Source: Cedecea lapagei | Lineage (GTDB): Bacteria > Pseudomonadota > Gammaproteobacteria > Enterobacterales > Enterobacteriaceae | Direction: 5' to 3' | Length of the DNA: 64,000 nt | NCBI RefSeq assembly: GCF_900635955.1 | Contig: NZ_LR134201.1 | Coordinates: 1,736,001-1,800,000 of the forward strand | Shown here: positions 8,681 through 18,267 of the stretch, one piece after another | How positions within the stretch are numbered: the stretch's first letter is position 1 | Layout: every line of letters starts with the position of its first letter | The notes under the pieces: model-generated | Told to the model about the DNA's origin: nothing | The model's input: the letters and a program-made list of their open reading frames with translations, nothing else | Databases searched by the model: none | Position numbers and translations under genes: made by a program

Positions 8681-11015
8681 CTGGCCATATTCTCTGGTAA
8701 AAATTATTTTGCTTAATGGTTTATTTTTCTCAGGCACGACGGCAGCACAGAATACTAATAATGACTTACCTCAGAATGCGGTCACTAATGGGACAACCCA
8801 GCCTGTAGGCGTTGATTTATATCTCGACACGACGGTAAACGGTAATTCCGTGGGCCTGGTTCACCTTGGCTATGCCGAAGGAAAACTTTACGCCGATGCT
8901 ATGGCCCTCCGTCAGTTGGGCATTCGTCTGCCGGAAAAGGCGCAGCCGCCTTTTTACCTGAATGACCTTCCGCAGGTGTCGGTTGACTATAACGTGCAGC
9001 AGCAAACGCTGGCGCTGACCGCGCCGTTGAGCCTGCTGGATCTGAAAACCACCCAGCTTAATCAGTCTGATATCTCCGCGCCGACAGCCGCCAATGCCTT
9101 TGGCGCGCTGCTGAACTACGACCTCTATGCCGACGGAGGGAAAGAAAGCAACTTCAACTCATTCAGTGAGTTCCGTGTGTTTAGCTCGGCGGGGGTGCTC
9201 AGTTCCACCCAGTTGACCCGCTACTCCACGGAGCAGAACAATGGTTCGTCCTTCAGCCGCCTGGATACCAGCTGGCGCACTTCGTTTCCCGAACAAATGG
9301 TGGCGGTTAGCCTCGGCGACACGCTGACCAGTTCTCTCGCCTGGTCCCGGCAGACTCGCATCGCCGGGATAAAAGTCGGCACTGATTTTGGCCTCAAGCC
9401 CTATATGCCAACGACGCCGCTGCCCGCCTTTCTCGGTTCGGCCACGCTACCCTCAAGCGTTGAGCTGTATGTCAACGGGGTCAAATATTACAACGGCGAA
9501 GTGCCGGCGGGCAGTTTCCAGTTGAATACTCTGCCAAACATCACCGGAGCAGGGAATGCTCAGGTAATGATGACGGATGCGCTGGGCAGAACCAGCGTAC
9601 AGAACTTCTCTTTTTATAACGATCAGCTTTTACTGCGAGAGGGATTGACGGACTGGTCTCTCGAGCTGGGCGTGGTCAGAAAGAACTACGGCTACTCCTC
9701 TTTTGACTACGGTAGCGAACCCGCGCTGAGCGGTACATGGCGCCGTGGATTTAGCAACAGCCTGACCGCCGGCGGCCATTTTGAAGCCAGCAACAGCCTG
9801 GTAAATGGCGGAATAAGCAGCGACTGGATCCCCGGAAGTCAGGCGGGAACAATTTCTACAGCGCTGGCCGCCAGCGCTGACGCAGGGGAGAACGGCTATC
9901 TGTACGGGCTGGGCTATCGCTGGTCCGGCGGGCGCTTCAACTTTAGCTCCAGCGCCACGGCCACTTCAGGGGATTATCACGATGTCGCAACACGTTATGG
10001 CGCGCCTCCGCCTACCTTCAGCGGCAGTGCGGTGTTGGGGTATAACTTTGGCCAGGGCGGGAATCTTAGCCTCAGCTACCTGCAGTTTCGCTATCCGGAT
10101 CAAAGCGCTGTCCGTTACGCCAACGCCAGCTGGTTTAAATCGATTACTGAAAGCATCTCCCTCAGCGCCAGCTTTAATCAGAACGTGGATAACACCCGCG
10201 ACCGGAGTGTTTATCTGATGATGACCGTAAGTACACAAAATAACCTTACCGCCAGCGCAACGGTGCAGCGTACCGGCGACAAGATGGGTTATCAGCTTAA
10301 TGCCAGCCAGGCACCGCCGTCTGAAGGCGGCGTCGGCTGGAACGTGGCCGGCAGCCAGCAGAGTTCGCAGCAAAGCGGTCAGGGCGAAGTGGGTTACCTG
10401 GGGCGTTATGGCCGCGTCTATACCGGCTTCCGCAGCATTCCTGATAACCACTACGGTTATGCGGGCGCAACGGGTTCGCTGGTGATGATGGGCGGCGGGG
10501 TATTTGCCGCCCGGGAGATCAACAACGGTTTTGCCGTGGTATCTACCGACGGTATACCTGACGTGCCGGTCAAGCTGCAAAATAACCTTGTAGGCAACAG
10601 CGACAGCAGCGGCCTGCTGCTGGTGACGCCGCTAAACAGCTATCAAAACAACCTGATAAGCATCGATCCGATGAATCTCCCGGCCAATATGCGGATCCGC
10701 AACGTTAGCCTTAACGCCACGCCGGCAGATCGCTCCGGCACGCTGGTGAATTTTGAGATCAAGCCGGTTCGGGCGGCGCAGGTGCTGCTGGTGGATGTCA
10801 GAGGTAAAGCAATCGTCGAGGGAAGTCCCGTCAGATCGCTGGCGGGAAGCGGGCAGGAGACCGTCGTCGGATTTGATGGTATGGCCTACTTTGACGCGCT
10901 TGAGCTGCATAATCAGCTTCGGGTGACAACGGAAAACGGCAGTTGCCTCGCCGAGTTTGACTACCCTGAAAACCAAAAGAGCATACCGAATATCGGACCC
11001 ATAGTATGCCGCTAG
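8652..11015 (+). CDS. Outer-membrane usher of archaic pilus (CsuD-like)
   Basis: This is the outer-membrane assembly platform for the pilus. The protein is 787 aa if begun at the ATG at 8652, which overlaps the chaperone gene by 29 bp; a GTG/ATG pair at 8613/8616 in the same frame is a possible longer start. A hydrophobic export segment at about 12-30 is followed by the N-terminal usher domain (VDLYLDTTVNGN), the beta-barrel/plug region and C-terminal domains ending in CLAEFDYP and a final Cys. The length fits family ushers. No frameshift was seen. Confidence 0.87.
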   Translation: MVKKQNKIYDWPYSLVKIILLNGLFFSGTTAAQNTNNDLPQNAVTNGTTQPVGVDLYLDTTVNGNSVGLVHLGYAEGKLYADAMALRQLGIRLPEKAQPPFYLNDLPQVSVDYNVQQQTLALTAPLSLLDLKTTQLNQSDISAPTAANAFGALLNYDLYADGGKESNFNSFSEFRVFSSAGVLSSTQLTRYSTEQNNGSSFSRLDTSWRTSFPEQMVAVSLGDTLTSSLAWSRQTRIAGIKVGTDFGLKPYMPTTPLPAFLGSATLPSSVELYVNGVKYYNGEVPAGSFQLNTLPNITGAGNAQVMMTDALGRTSVQNFSFYNDQLLLREGLTDWSLELGVVRKNYGYSSFDYGSEPALSGTWRRGFSNSLTAGGHFEASNSLVNGGISSDWIPGSQAGTISTALAASADAGENGYLYGLGYRWSGGRFNFSSSATATSGDYHDVATRYGAPPPTFSGSAVLGYNFGQGGNLSLSYLQFRYPDQSAVRYANASWFKSITESISLSASFNQNVDNTRDRSVYLMMTVSTQNNLTASATVQRTGDKMGYQLNASQAPPSEGGVGWNVAGSQQSSQQSGQGEVGYLGRYGRVYTGFRSIPDNHYGYAGATGSLVMMGGGVFAAREINNGFAVVSTDGIPDVPVKLQNNLVGNSDSSGLLLVTPLNSYQNNLISIDPMNLPANMRIRNVSLNATPADRSGTLVNFEIKPVRAAQVLLVDVRGKAIVEGSPVRSLAGSGQETVVGFDGMAYFDALELHNQLRVTTENGSCLAEFDYPENQKSIPNIGPIVCR

Positions 11016-11050
11016 CCGGGCTGCGGCTTTTTGAGACAGGAGTTATCCGC

Positions 11051-12008
11051 GTGAGTCTAAAAAAATGGTTGCTGCTGGCGGTGCTGTTGCTGTCTCCGGG
11101 CGTAAGCCACGCCGTGGTTTGTTCAGTGAGTAACGTTCAGACGGTTAATTTTGGCACCGTCAACCCGCTGGCGACAGGCACGCCCAATACGTCGATGACC
11201 TTTGATTACAGCTGTTCCAAACAATTAGGCGATCTGCTGGCAGGGGTGACGCTCTGCTTTAATATTGACGGGACGGGGGGTAGGAAACCACAAAATGTCT
11301 TTTGCCGGGCCGCCGGCCAGCACGCTGCCCTATGAGCTTTATCAGGGGACCGTAAGCGGAGGGGCCTGGGGGAGCCAGTTCCAGTCTGGAACCACCTATC
11401 CGGTGGTGCAGTTAAACTTGCTAAACCTGACGCCCGTCACCGGAAGCCTGACGGTCTATGCGCAAATGACGCTTCCGCAAATCGCCGCTGCGCCGGGGAA
11501 CTATCAGGATATTTATACCAGCGGCATGACAACGGTAACGCTCAATACCGGCCTGCTTGCACCGCCCACCAGTTGCGGAACCGGCGTGGCGGCAAACTTT
11601 CCCTTTACGGTCTCTGCGGTCGTCAGCAAGCAGTGCAACGTCAGCTACGCTAACAACGTTAGCTTCGGGCCGCAGTCAGCTATGCAAAGCAATCTGGCGT
11701 CGAATAACACGATCGGTATTGCCTGTACCAACGGTACGCTTTACACCGTGGGCCTGACGCCATCGAACGGCAACACGGGCGGCACCGGGGCGTTAAAAGG
11801 GACTGGCGCTAATACCGATCAGGTGCCATATCAGCTAAGGCAGGCGGCGGGAACTTCGGGCGCCGTCTGGGGAAATACCGCGCAGAACATGCCGTCCAGT
11901 ACCGGTAACGGGTCTACGCAGCAGTTCCCGGTTTATGTCACCATTCCCAGCACCAACTACACGCCGGACGACTATGCCGATACGGTGACGATTACCGTAA
12001 CCTATTGA
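11051..12008 (+). pseudogene. Two-domain spore coat U tip adhesin (CsuE-like), frameshifted
   Basis: This should be the tip subunit of the archaic pilus. The GTG at 11051 has AGGAG 8 bp upstream and starts a signal peptide (KKWLLLAVLLLSPGVSHA). The first SCPU domain runs in one frame to a run of six G at 11275-11280, then continues in the next frame (MSFAGPPASTLPYELYQ), followed by a full second SCPU domain ending DTVTITVTY. Removing one G joins both halves into a protein of about 318 aa. As written, translation stops after about 94 aa. It may be a phase-variable or mutated gene, or a base-calling error. Confidence 0.8.
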
Positions 12009-12030
12009 TCGGCGCCGCACCCTGCCACTC

Positions 12031-12060
12031 ACCGGTTGCCAGAGCGCAACCGGTTAATTT
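12031..12060 (+). terminator. Probable terminator after the pilus operon
   Basis: A 9-bp stem (ACCGGTTGC / GCAACCGGT) with a 6-nt loop is followed by TAATTT. The T tract is poor, so it may be a weak terminator. It separates the pilus operon from the FliA promoter of tar. Confidence 0.5.
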
Positions 12061-12075
12061 CCCTGTGACTTAACG

Positions 12076-12102
12076 TAAAGTTCCCGCTCCTCGTGCCGAT
12101 AA
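12076..12102 (+). promoter_or_regulatory. FliA (sigma-28) promoter of tar
   Basis: TAAAGTTC, an 11-bp spacer, then GCCGATAA: 15 of 16 matches to the sigma-28 consensus. It lies 32 bp upstream of the tar ATG and would drive tar-cheRBYZ as in E. coli. Confidence 0.93.
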
Positions 12103-12133
12103 CCTCGGGAACAAGTCGTTAAAAGGGCGTCCT

Positions 12134-13801
12134 ATGTTAAAGCGTATTCGCGTTGTCACTGTGCTAATGATGGTGTTGGTAGTGTTCGCGCTGCTGCAAA
12201 TCATTTCCGGTGGAATGTTCTTTAATTCTTTAAAAAACAATAATGACAATTTCAAGACTTCCCGTGAATTAAGGGTTCAGCAGGCTGAGTTAAATCAGGC
12301 CTGGATCCTTATGCTCCACACGCGTATTAACCTTAGCCGCTCTGCAGCGCGGATGATGATGGATCCGGCAAACAGCCAGAGCGCCGCGAAGACCGATCTG
12401 TTGAACAACGCGAAGAAATCCCTCGTCAGCGCGGAACAGCACTATAACAGCTTCAAGCAGGTCGCCCCGATTTCTGAAGAAATGCACGCCGTGGTGAAAG
12501 ATATCGACGGCGACTACCAGGCCTATCATCAGGCGCTGGCGGAGCTTATTGGCTATCTCGAAAGCGGCAATATGGACGCCTACTTTGGTCAGCCAACTCA
12601 GGGCATGCAAAATGCGCTTGAAAAAGCCTACAACCACTACCAGGCGCTGAACGATCGCATGTATGAAGACTCCTGGGTCGAAAGTCGCGCAGGCTATACC
12701 CAGGCCATCTGGCAGCTGGGTATTTTAGCCCTGGCCCTGGCGGCGGTCATTCTGCTGGTCTGGCTCGGTATGCGCCGGATCCTGCTCAGGCCGCTTAACG
12801 TCGTGATAGACCATATTCGTGAAATCGCCGCCGGTAACCTGACGGAAAAAATTACCGTTGAGGGCAAAAACGAGCTTACCCAGCTTGCCTCAAGCGTGCA
12901 GCACATGCAGCAGGAACTGATTACCACAGTCAGCAGCGTACGCGCAGGATCGGATGCTATCTACAGCGGAACCACTGAGATTGCAGCGGGCAACAACGAT
13001 CTCTCTTCCCGCACCGAACAACAGGCGGCGTCGCTTGAAGAAACCGCCGCCAGCATGGAGCAGTTAACCGCCACCGTTAAGCAAAACGCCGAGAACGCCC
13101 GTCAGGCATCTCAGCTCGCGCTTAACGCCTCCGAAACCGCACAGCGCGGTGGCAAGGTCGTGGACGGCGTGGTGAAAACCATGCACGACATCGCCGGCTC
13201 CTCGAAAAAAATTGCTGACATTATCAGCGTCATCGACGGCATCGCTTTTCAGACCAACATCCTGGCGCTGAACGCTGCGGTCGAAGCCGCTCGTGCGGGC
13301 GAGCAGGGGCGTGGTTTTGCGGTGGTTGCCGGTGAAGTACGAAATTTAGCCAGTCGCAGTGCCCAGGCGGCGAAAGAAATTAAGTCATTGATTGAAGACT
13401 CTGTGTCACGCGTGGACACCGGCTCCGTTCTGGTCGAAAGCGCCGGAGAAACCATGAGCGACATCGTCAACGCCGTTACGCGGGTCACTGACATCATGGG
13501 GGAAATCGCCTCGGCTTCAGATGAGCAAAGCAGAGGGATAGACCAGGTCGCGCTGGCCGTTTCTGAGATGGACAGAGTGACGCAGCAGAATGCCTCCCTG
13601 GTGGAAGAGTCTGCCGCCGCGGCCGCCGCGCTGGAGGAGCAGGCAAGCCGCCTGACTCAGTCGGTGGCGACGTTCCGTTTGCAAGGGAAGGCGGGCAGTA
13701 AAAAACCTGCTGCGGCCGAGCCAGTGGCGCAAAGCTCTGCGGTTCACACCCCGCGTACACCGGCCAGAGCCGGTGATGACGATAACTGGGAAACTTTCTG
13801 A
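12134..13801 (+). CDS. tar: Methyl-accepting chemotaxis protein, Tar type (aspartate receptor)
   Basis: This is a transmembrane chemoreceptor feeding CheA/CheW. The protein is 555 aa: TM1 (about 6-30), periplasmic ligand domain, TM2 (about 190-213), HAMP, then the cytoplasmic coiled-coil with the highly conserved tip ([20 protein letters not shown]) and a C-terminal NWETF pentapeptide that binds CheR and CheB. The aspartate-binding arginines of Tar are all present at Arg64, Arg69 and Arg73 ([11 protein letters not shown]), as is QPTQGMQNA, which supports Tar over Tsr. It is followed by a tap remnant and cheR. Confidence 0.92.
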   Translation: MLKRIRVVTVLMMVLVVFALLQIISGGMFFNSLKNNNDNFKTSRELRVQQAELNQAWILMLHTRINLSRSAARMMMDPANSQSAAKTDLLNNAKKSLVSAEQHYNSFKQVAPISEEMHAVVKDIDGDYQAYHQALAELIGYLESGNMDAYFGQPTQGMQNALEKAYNHYQALNDRMYEDSWVESRAGYTQAIWQLGILALALAAVILLVWLGMRRILLRPLNVVIDHIREIAAGNLTEKITVEGKNELTQLASSVQHMQQELITTVSSVRAGSDAIYSGTTEIAAGNNDLSSRTEQQAASLEETAASMEQLTATVKQNAENARQASQLALNASETAQRGGKVVDGVVKTMHDIAGSSKKIADIISVIDGIAFQTNILALNAAVEAARAGEQGRGFAVVAGEVRNLASRSAQAAKEIKSLIEDSVSRVDTGSVLVESAGETMSDIVNAVTRVTDIMGEIASASDEQSRGIDQVALAVSEMDRVTQQNASLVEESAAAAAALEEQASRLTQSVATFRLQGKAGSKKPAAAEPVAQSSAVHTPRTPARAGDDDNWETF

Positions 13802-13970
13802 TCTGAAGCATCCCGACCACACTGTTGCTGGTGTTGATTGTCTACGGCGTGCGTCAGGGGGCGAGGCTTAATATCTCTCCGGAGTGGTTGCGGTGTTTAT
13901 CCTGCACGGCAGTGAACTACCGCATGCGGGCGGCGAACTTTTGCCCTCCGGACTATTGGCAATATCGTGA
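13802..13970 (+). pseudogene. tap: Remnant of tap (dipeptide chemoreceptor), internally deleted
   Basis: In E. coli tap lies between tar and cheR. Here only about 190 bp remains, and two pieces still resemble Tap. At 13807-13860 one frame reads SIPTTLLLVLIVYGVRQG, like the Tap TM1 start (RISTTLFLILILCGILQ). At 13872-13970 another frame reads YLSGVVAVFILHGSEL before a TGA, like the Tap C-terminus (HLSSRVAVFTLEEHE). The start codon and more than 450 codons between the pieces are missing. The reading is my inference from remembered Tap sequence, but both pieces are in the right order and place. Confidence 0.7.
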
Positions 13971-13989
13971 TTGTAATTAAGAAGGCGCT

Positions 13990-14856
13990 ATGACATCACC
14001 GACGCCCACCGGGCAACAGTCATTAATGTTACAGATGACACAGCGTCTGCCGCTATCCGACACGCATTTCCGCCGGATATGTCAGTTGATCTATCAGCGT
14101 GCGGGCATTGTGCTGGCGGACCACAAACGTGACATGGTTTATAACCGTCTGGTCCGCCGCCTGCGTTTGCTGGGGCTGGATGATTTTGGACGTTATTTGG
14201 GCATGCTGGAGGCGAATTCCAGCAGCGCTGAGTGGCAGGCTTTTATTAACTCGCTGACCACCAATCTGACCGCTTTTTTCCGTGAAGGACACCATTTCCC
14301 AATCCTTGCGGAGCACGCGCGTAAGCGCTCGGGAGACTATAAAGTCTGGAGCGCCGCGGCTTCGACAGGCGAAGAGCCTTACTCCATTGCCATTACGCTT
14401 GCCGATGTGCTCGGCGGTGGGTCAGGGCGGTGGAAAGTTTTTGCCAGCGACATAGACACCCAGGTGCTGGAGAAAGCGCGAAGCGGCGTCTACCGCCAGG
14501 AGGAGCTTAAAACGCTGTCACCGGTGCAGATGCAGCGCTATTTCATGCGCGGTACGGGGCCCCATGAAGGCCTGGTAAGGGTTCGCAGCGAACTGGCTAA
14601 CCACGTGGAGTTTGCGCCGATCAACCTGCTGGAGAAACAGGCGCCGGTGCCGGGTCCCTTCGATGCTATTTTTTGCCGCAATGTGATGATTTATTTCGAT
14701 AAACCAACGCAACAGGCCATCCTGCAGCGCTTTGTTCCGCTGTTGAAACCCGGCGGGCTGCTGTTTGCCGGGCATTCGGAGAACTTCAGTAACCTCAGCC
14801 GCGACTTCTGGCTGCGTGGCCAGACGGTTTATGGACTGAGTAAGGAAAGAACATGA
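13990..14856 (+). CDS. cheR: Chemoreceptor methyltransferase CheR
   Basis: CheR transfers methyl groups from SAM to receptor glutamates during adaptation. The protein is 288 aa with an N-terminal helical domain, then the SAM-binding domain with [16 protein letters not shown], and [13 protein letters not shown]. It binds the NWETF tail, which Tar here carries. It overlaps cheB by 4 bp. Spacing from tar is set by the tap remnant. Confidence 0.96.
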   Translation: MTSPTPTGQQSLMLQMTQRLPLSDTHFRRICQLIYQRAGIVLADHKRDMVYNRLVRRLRLLGLDDFGRYLGMLEANSSSAEWQAFINSLTTNLTAFFREGHHFPILAEHARKRSGDYKVWSAAASTGEEPYSIAITLADVLGGGSGRWKVFASDIDTQVLEKARSGVYRQEELKTLSPVQMQRYFMRGTGPHEGLVRVRSELANHVEFAPINLLEKQAPVPGPFDAIFCRNVMIYFDKPTQQAILQRFVPLLKPGGLLFAGHSENFSNLSRDFWLRGQTVYGLSKERT

Positions 14857-15902
14857 CGAAAATACGTGTCTTATCGGTCGATGACTCTGCACTGATGCGG
14901 CAGATAATGACGGAAATTATCAACAGTCATAGCGATATGGAAATGGTTGCTACCGCCCCGGACCCTCTGGTGGCGCGCGATCTGATTAAAAAGTTCAATC
15001 CGGATGTGTTAACGCTGGACGTCGAAATGCCCCGCATGGACGGCCTCGACTTCCTTGAAAAGCTGATGCGCCTGCGGCCAATGCCGGTGGTGATGGTCTC
15101 TTCGCTCACCGGGAAAGGGTCCGAAGTGACGCTGCGGGCGCTGGAGCTGGGCGCCATCGATTTTGTGACCAAGCCGCAGCTCGGCATTCGTGAAGGCATG
15201 CTGGCCTACAGCGAAATGATTGCCGAGAAGGTGCGCACCGCCGCCAGAGCGAAGATTGCCGCACATGCGCCAGCCGCGGTGCCCGCGACGTTGAAGGCTG
15301 GGCCGCTGCTGAGTTCGGAGAAACTGATTGCGATTGGCGCCTCAACCGGCGGCACCGAGGCGATTCGTCACGTGCTGCAGCCGCTGCCGCTTTCAAGCCC
15401 GGCGCTGCTGATCACCCAGCATATGCCGCCCGGCTTTACCCGTTCCTTCGCCGAGCGGCTGAACAAGCTCTGTCAGATCAGCGTGAAGGAGGCGGAAGAC
15501 GGCGAGCGCGTGCTGCCGGGCCACGCCTATATCGCCCCTGGCGATAAACATATGGAGCTGGCGCGCAGCGGGGCGAACTATCAAATCAAATTACATGACG
15601 GCCCTCCCGTGAACCGGCATCGCCCGGCCGTGGATGTGCTGTTCCATTCGGTGGCGAAACACGCGGGGCGTAACGCCGTGGGCGTGATCCTCACCGGGAT
15701 GGGTAATGACGGTGCCGCCGGGATGCTGGCGATGCACCAGGCAGGGGCGTGGACCATCGCCCAAAACGAAGCAAGTTGTGTGGTGTTCGGCATGCCGCGT
15801 GAGGCCATCAATTCCGGTGGCGTCAGCGAAGTGGTCGATTTAAGCCAGGTTAGCCAGCAGATGCTGGCGAAAATTAGTGCCGGACAGGCAATACGTATTT
15901 AA
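14853..15902 (+). CDS. cheB: Chemotaxis methylesterase/deamidase CheB
   Basis: CheB removes methyl groups from receptors when phosphorylated by CheA. The protein is 349 aa. The receiver domain has phospho-acceptor Asp56 ([13 protein letters not shown]). The C-terminal esterase domain has Ser164 ([11 protein letters not shown]), His190 (TQHMPPGF) and the Asp of [10 protein letters not shown]. The length matches E. coli CheB. Confidence 0.97.
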   Translation: MTKIRVLSVDDSALMRQIMTEIINSHSDMEMVATAPDPLVARDLIKKFNPDVLTLDVEMPRMDGLDFLEKLMRLRPMPVVMVSSLTGKGSEVTLRALELGAIDFVTKPQLGIREGMLAYSEMIAEKVRTAARAKIAAHAPAAVPATLKAGPLLSSEKLIAIGASTGGTEAIRHVLQPLPLSSPALLITQHMPPGFTRSFAERLNKLCQISVKEAEDGERVLPGHAYIAPGDKHMELARSGANYQIKLHDGPPVNRHRPAVDVLFHSVAKHAGRNAVGVILTGMGNDGAAGMLAMHQAGAWTIAQNEASCVVFGMPREAINSGGVSEVVDLSQVSQQMLAKISAGQAIRI

Positions 15903-15906
15903 CTGA

Positions 15907-16311
<405 letters not shown>

Positions 16312-16321
16312 GGAGGCGCAA

Positions 16322-16972
16322 ATGCACTCATCAACAAACCCGGCAACAGAGATACACGAGCATTCACCGACCGATATCATCGCGCGTATCGGCAGCCTGA
16401 CCCGCATGCTGCGCGACAGCCTGCGTGAACTGGGGCTTGACCAGGCGATTGCCGAAGCGGCCGAAGCGATTCCTGACGCCCGCGATCGCCTGGATTATGT
16501 CGTGCAGATGACTGCCCAGGCCGCGGAGCGCGCCCTGAACTGCGTGGAGCTGTCCCAGCCTCACCAGAACCAGCTGGAAAGCGAGGCCAAAGCGCTGAGC
16601 GGCCGCTGGGATGCATGGTTTGAAAATCCTATCGAGCTGAAAGATGCGCGTGAGCTGGTCACCGATACCCGTAGCTATCTGTCAGGCGTACCGGAGCACA
16701 CCAGCTTCACCAACGCCCAGCTGCTGGAGATCATGATGGCGCAGGATTTCCAGGACCTTACGGGCCAGGTTATTAAGCGCATGATGGACGTTATCCAGGA
16801 GATTGAACGCCAGCTGTTGATGGTGCTGCTGGAAAACATGCCGGACCCGGACGCTCGCGCAAAACGCGTCAACGAAAGCCTGCTCAACGGCCCGCAGCTT
16901 GACGCTACCGCCGCCGGCGTAGTGGCAAGCCAGGACCAGGTTGACGACTTGCTCGACAGCTTGGGGTTCTGA
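16322..16972 (+). CDS. cheZ: CheY-phosphate phosphatase CheZ
   Basis: CheZ dephosphorylates CheY-P. The protein is 216 aa (E. coli 214), mainly helical. The active-site segment with Asp and Gln is present ([17 protein letters not shown]). The C-terminal CheY-binding peptide is conserved ([10 protein letters not shown]). It is the last gene of the tar operon; a GC-rich hairpin with only a short T stretch follows at about 16982-17015. Confidence 0.96.
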   Translation: MHSSTNPATEIHEHSPTDIIARIGSLTRMLRDSLRELGLDQAIAEAAEAIPDARDRLDYVVQMTAQAAERALNCVELSQPHQNQLESEAKALSGRWDAWFENPIELKDARELVTDTRSYLSGVPEHTSFTNAQLLEIMMAQDFQDLTGQVIKRMMDVIQEIERQLLMVLLENMPDPDARAKRVNESLLNGPQLDATAAGVVASQDQVDDLLDSLGF

Positions 16973-17115
16973 TACCGGCGTCGCCTCTCCTGCGTGCGCG
17001 GGGGAGGCGGCTTCTTAACGCCAAAATAAACGTACAAAAACGTTTGTAATTCCTCTATTAGCCCAACCGTGCTCTGGCATGCTGTCCCTGAAATTGCGGC
17101 CACGAGATTGTTGCG

Positions 17116-18267
17116 GTGTCTGAAGATAGCGATCAGGAAAAAACAGAAGCCCCCACGGCCCACCGACTTGAAAAGGCTCGTGAAGAGGGGCAAATCCCGC
17201 GTTCCCGAGAACTGACTTCCCTGCTGATGCTGCTGGTGGGGTTGTGCATTATCTGGATGGGCGGCGCATCGCTTGGCAAGATGCTGGGCGCGATGCTCTC
17301 TGATGGCCTGCACTTTGACCATAAAATCATCAACGATCCCAGCCTTATCGTGAACCAGATTAGCCACCTGATAAAGCTTGCCGTGACGGCGCTGCTGCCG
17401 CTTATTTCGGGGCTGGTTATTGTGGCGATAGCCGCGCCGATGCTGCTGGGCGGCGTAAATTTCAGCGCGAAATCCATTCAGTTCAATCTCGGCAAATTAA
17501 ACCCCATCGCCGGGATTAAGCGGATGTTTTCCATGCAGACGGCGGCGGAGCTGCTTAAGGCTTTGCTGAAAGCGATTCTGGTGGGCTGCGTTGCCGCCTG
17601 GTATCTGTGGCACAACTGGCCGGCGATGATGCGGCTGATGAGTGAATCCCCGGTCACCGCGCTGGCAAACGCGCTTAATATGGTGGCGCTATGTGCCCTG
17701 CTGGTTATCCTGGGGCTTATCCCGATGGTGGGATTTGACGTCTTCTTCCAGATTTACAGCCACATTAAAAAGTTACGCATGACCCGCCAGGATATTCGTG
17801 ACGAGTACAAACAGAACGAGGGCGACCCGCATATTAAAGGGCGTATTCGTCAGCAGCAGCGGGCGATAGCCCGTCGTCGTATGATGGCCGATGTGCCGAA
17901 AGCCGACGTTATTGTGACGAACCCGACCCACTATGCGGTGGCCCTGCAGTACGACGAAAATAAGATGAGCGCGCCGAAGGTGTTGGCCAAAGGGGCCGGG
18001 CTGGTCGCTCAGCGCATTAAAGAAATTGGTAATGAAAACCGCATTCCGATGCTGGAGGCCCCGCCGCTTGCGCGTGCGCTTTACCGCCATGCGGAAATTG
18101 GGCAGCAGATCCCCGGTCAGCTTTATTCCGCGGTGGCGGAAGTGCTGGCCTGGGTCTGGCAGCTGCGCCGCTGGCGCGTGGCCGGCGGCTTAATTCCGAA
18201 GAAACCTGATAATCTTCCGGTGCCTGAGGCGCTGGACTTTGCAAACGAGAAGGACTCCGATGGCTAA
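17116..18267 (+). CDS. flhB: Flagellar export-gate protein FlhB
   Basis: FlhB is an inner-membrane component of the flagellar type III export gate and sets substrate specificity. The protein is 383 aa from a GTG start (MSEDSDQEKTEAPTAHRLEK), with four hydrophobic segments and the self-cleavage motif NPTH at Asn269-Pro270. It heads flhB-flhA-flhE; flhA starts 8 bp before its end. The 143 bp upstream should hold an FlhDC-dependent promoter, but I could not define the box. Confidence 0.96.
   Translation: MSEDSDQEKTEAPTAHRLEKAREEGQIPRSRELTSLLMLLVGLCIIWMGGASLGKMLGAMLSDGLHFDHKIINDPSLIVNQISHLIKLAVTALLPLISGLVIVAIAAPMLLGGVNFSAKSIQFNLGKLNPIAGIKRMFSMQTAAELLKALLKAILVGCVAAWYLWHNWPAMMRLMSESPVTALANALNMVALCALLVILGLIPMVGFDVFFQIYSHIKKLRMTRQDIRDEYKQNEGDPHIKGRIRQQQRAIARRRMMADVPKADVIVTNPTHYAVALQYDENKMSAPKVLAKGAGLVAQRIKEIGNENRIPMLEAPPLARALYRHAEIGQQIPGQLYSAVAEVLAWVWQLRRWRVAGGLIPKKPDNLPVPEALDFANEKDSDG

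Noticed and set aside
16982..17015. Terminator after cheZ
   Set aside because: A GC-rich hairpin is present but the T tract is very short, so I did not list it as a terminator.
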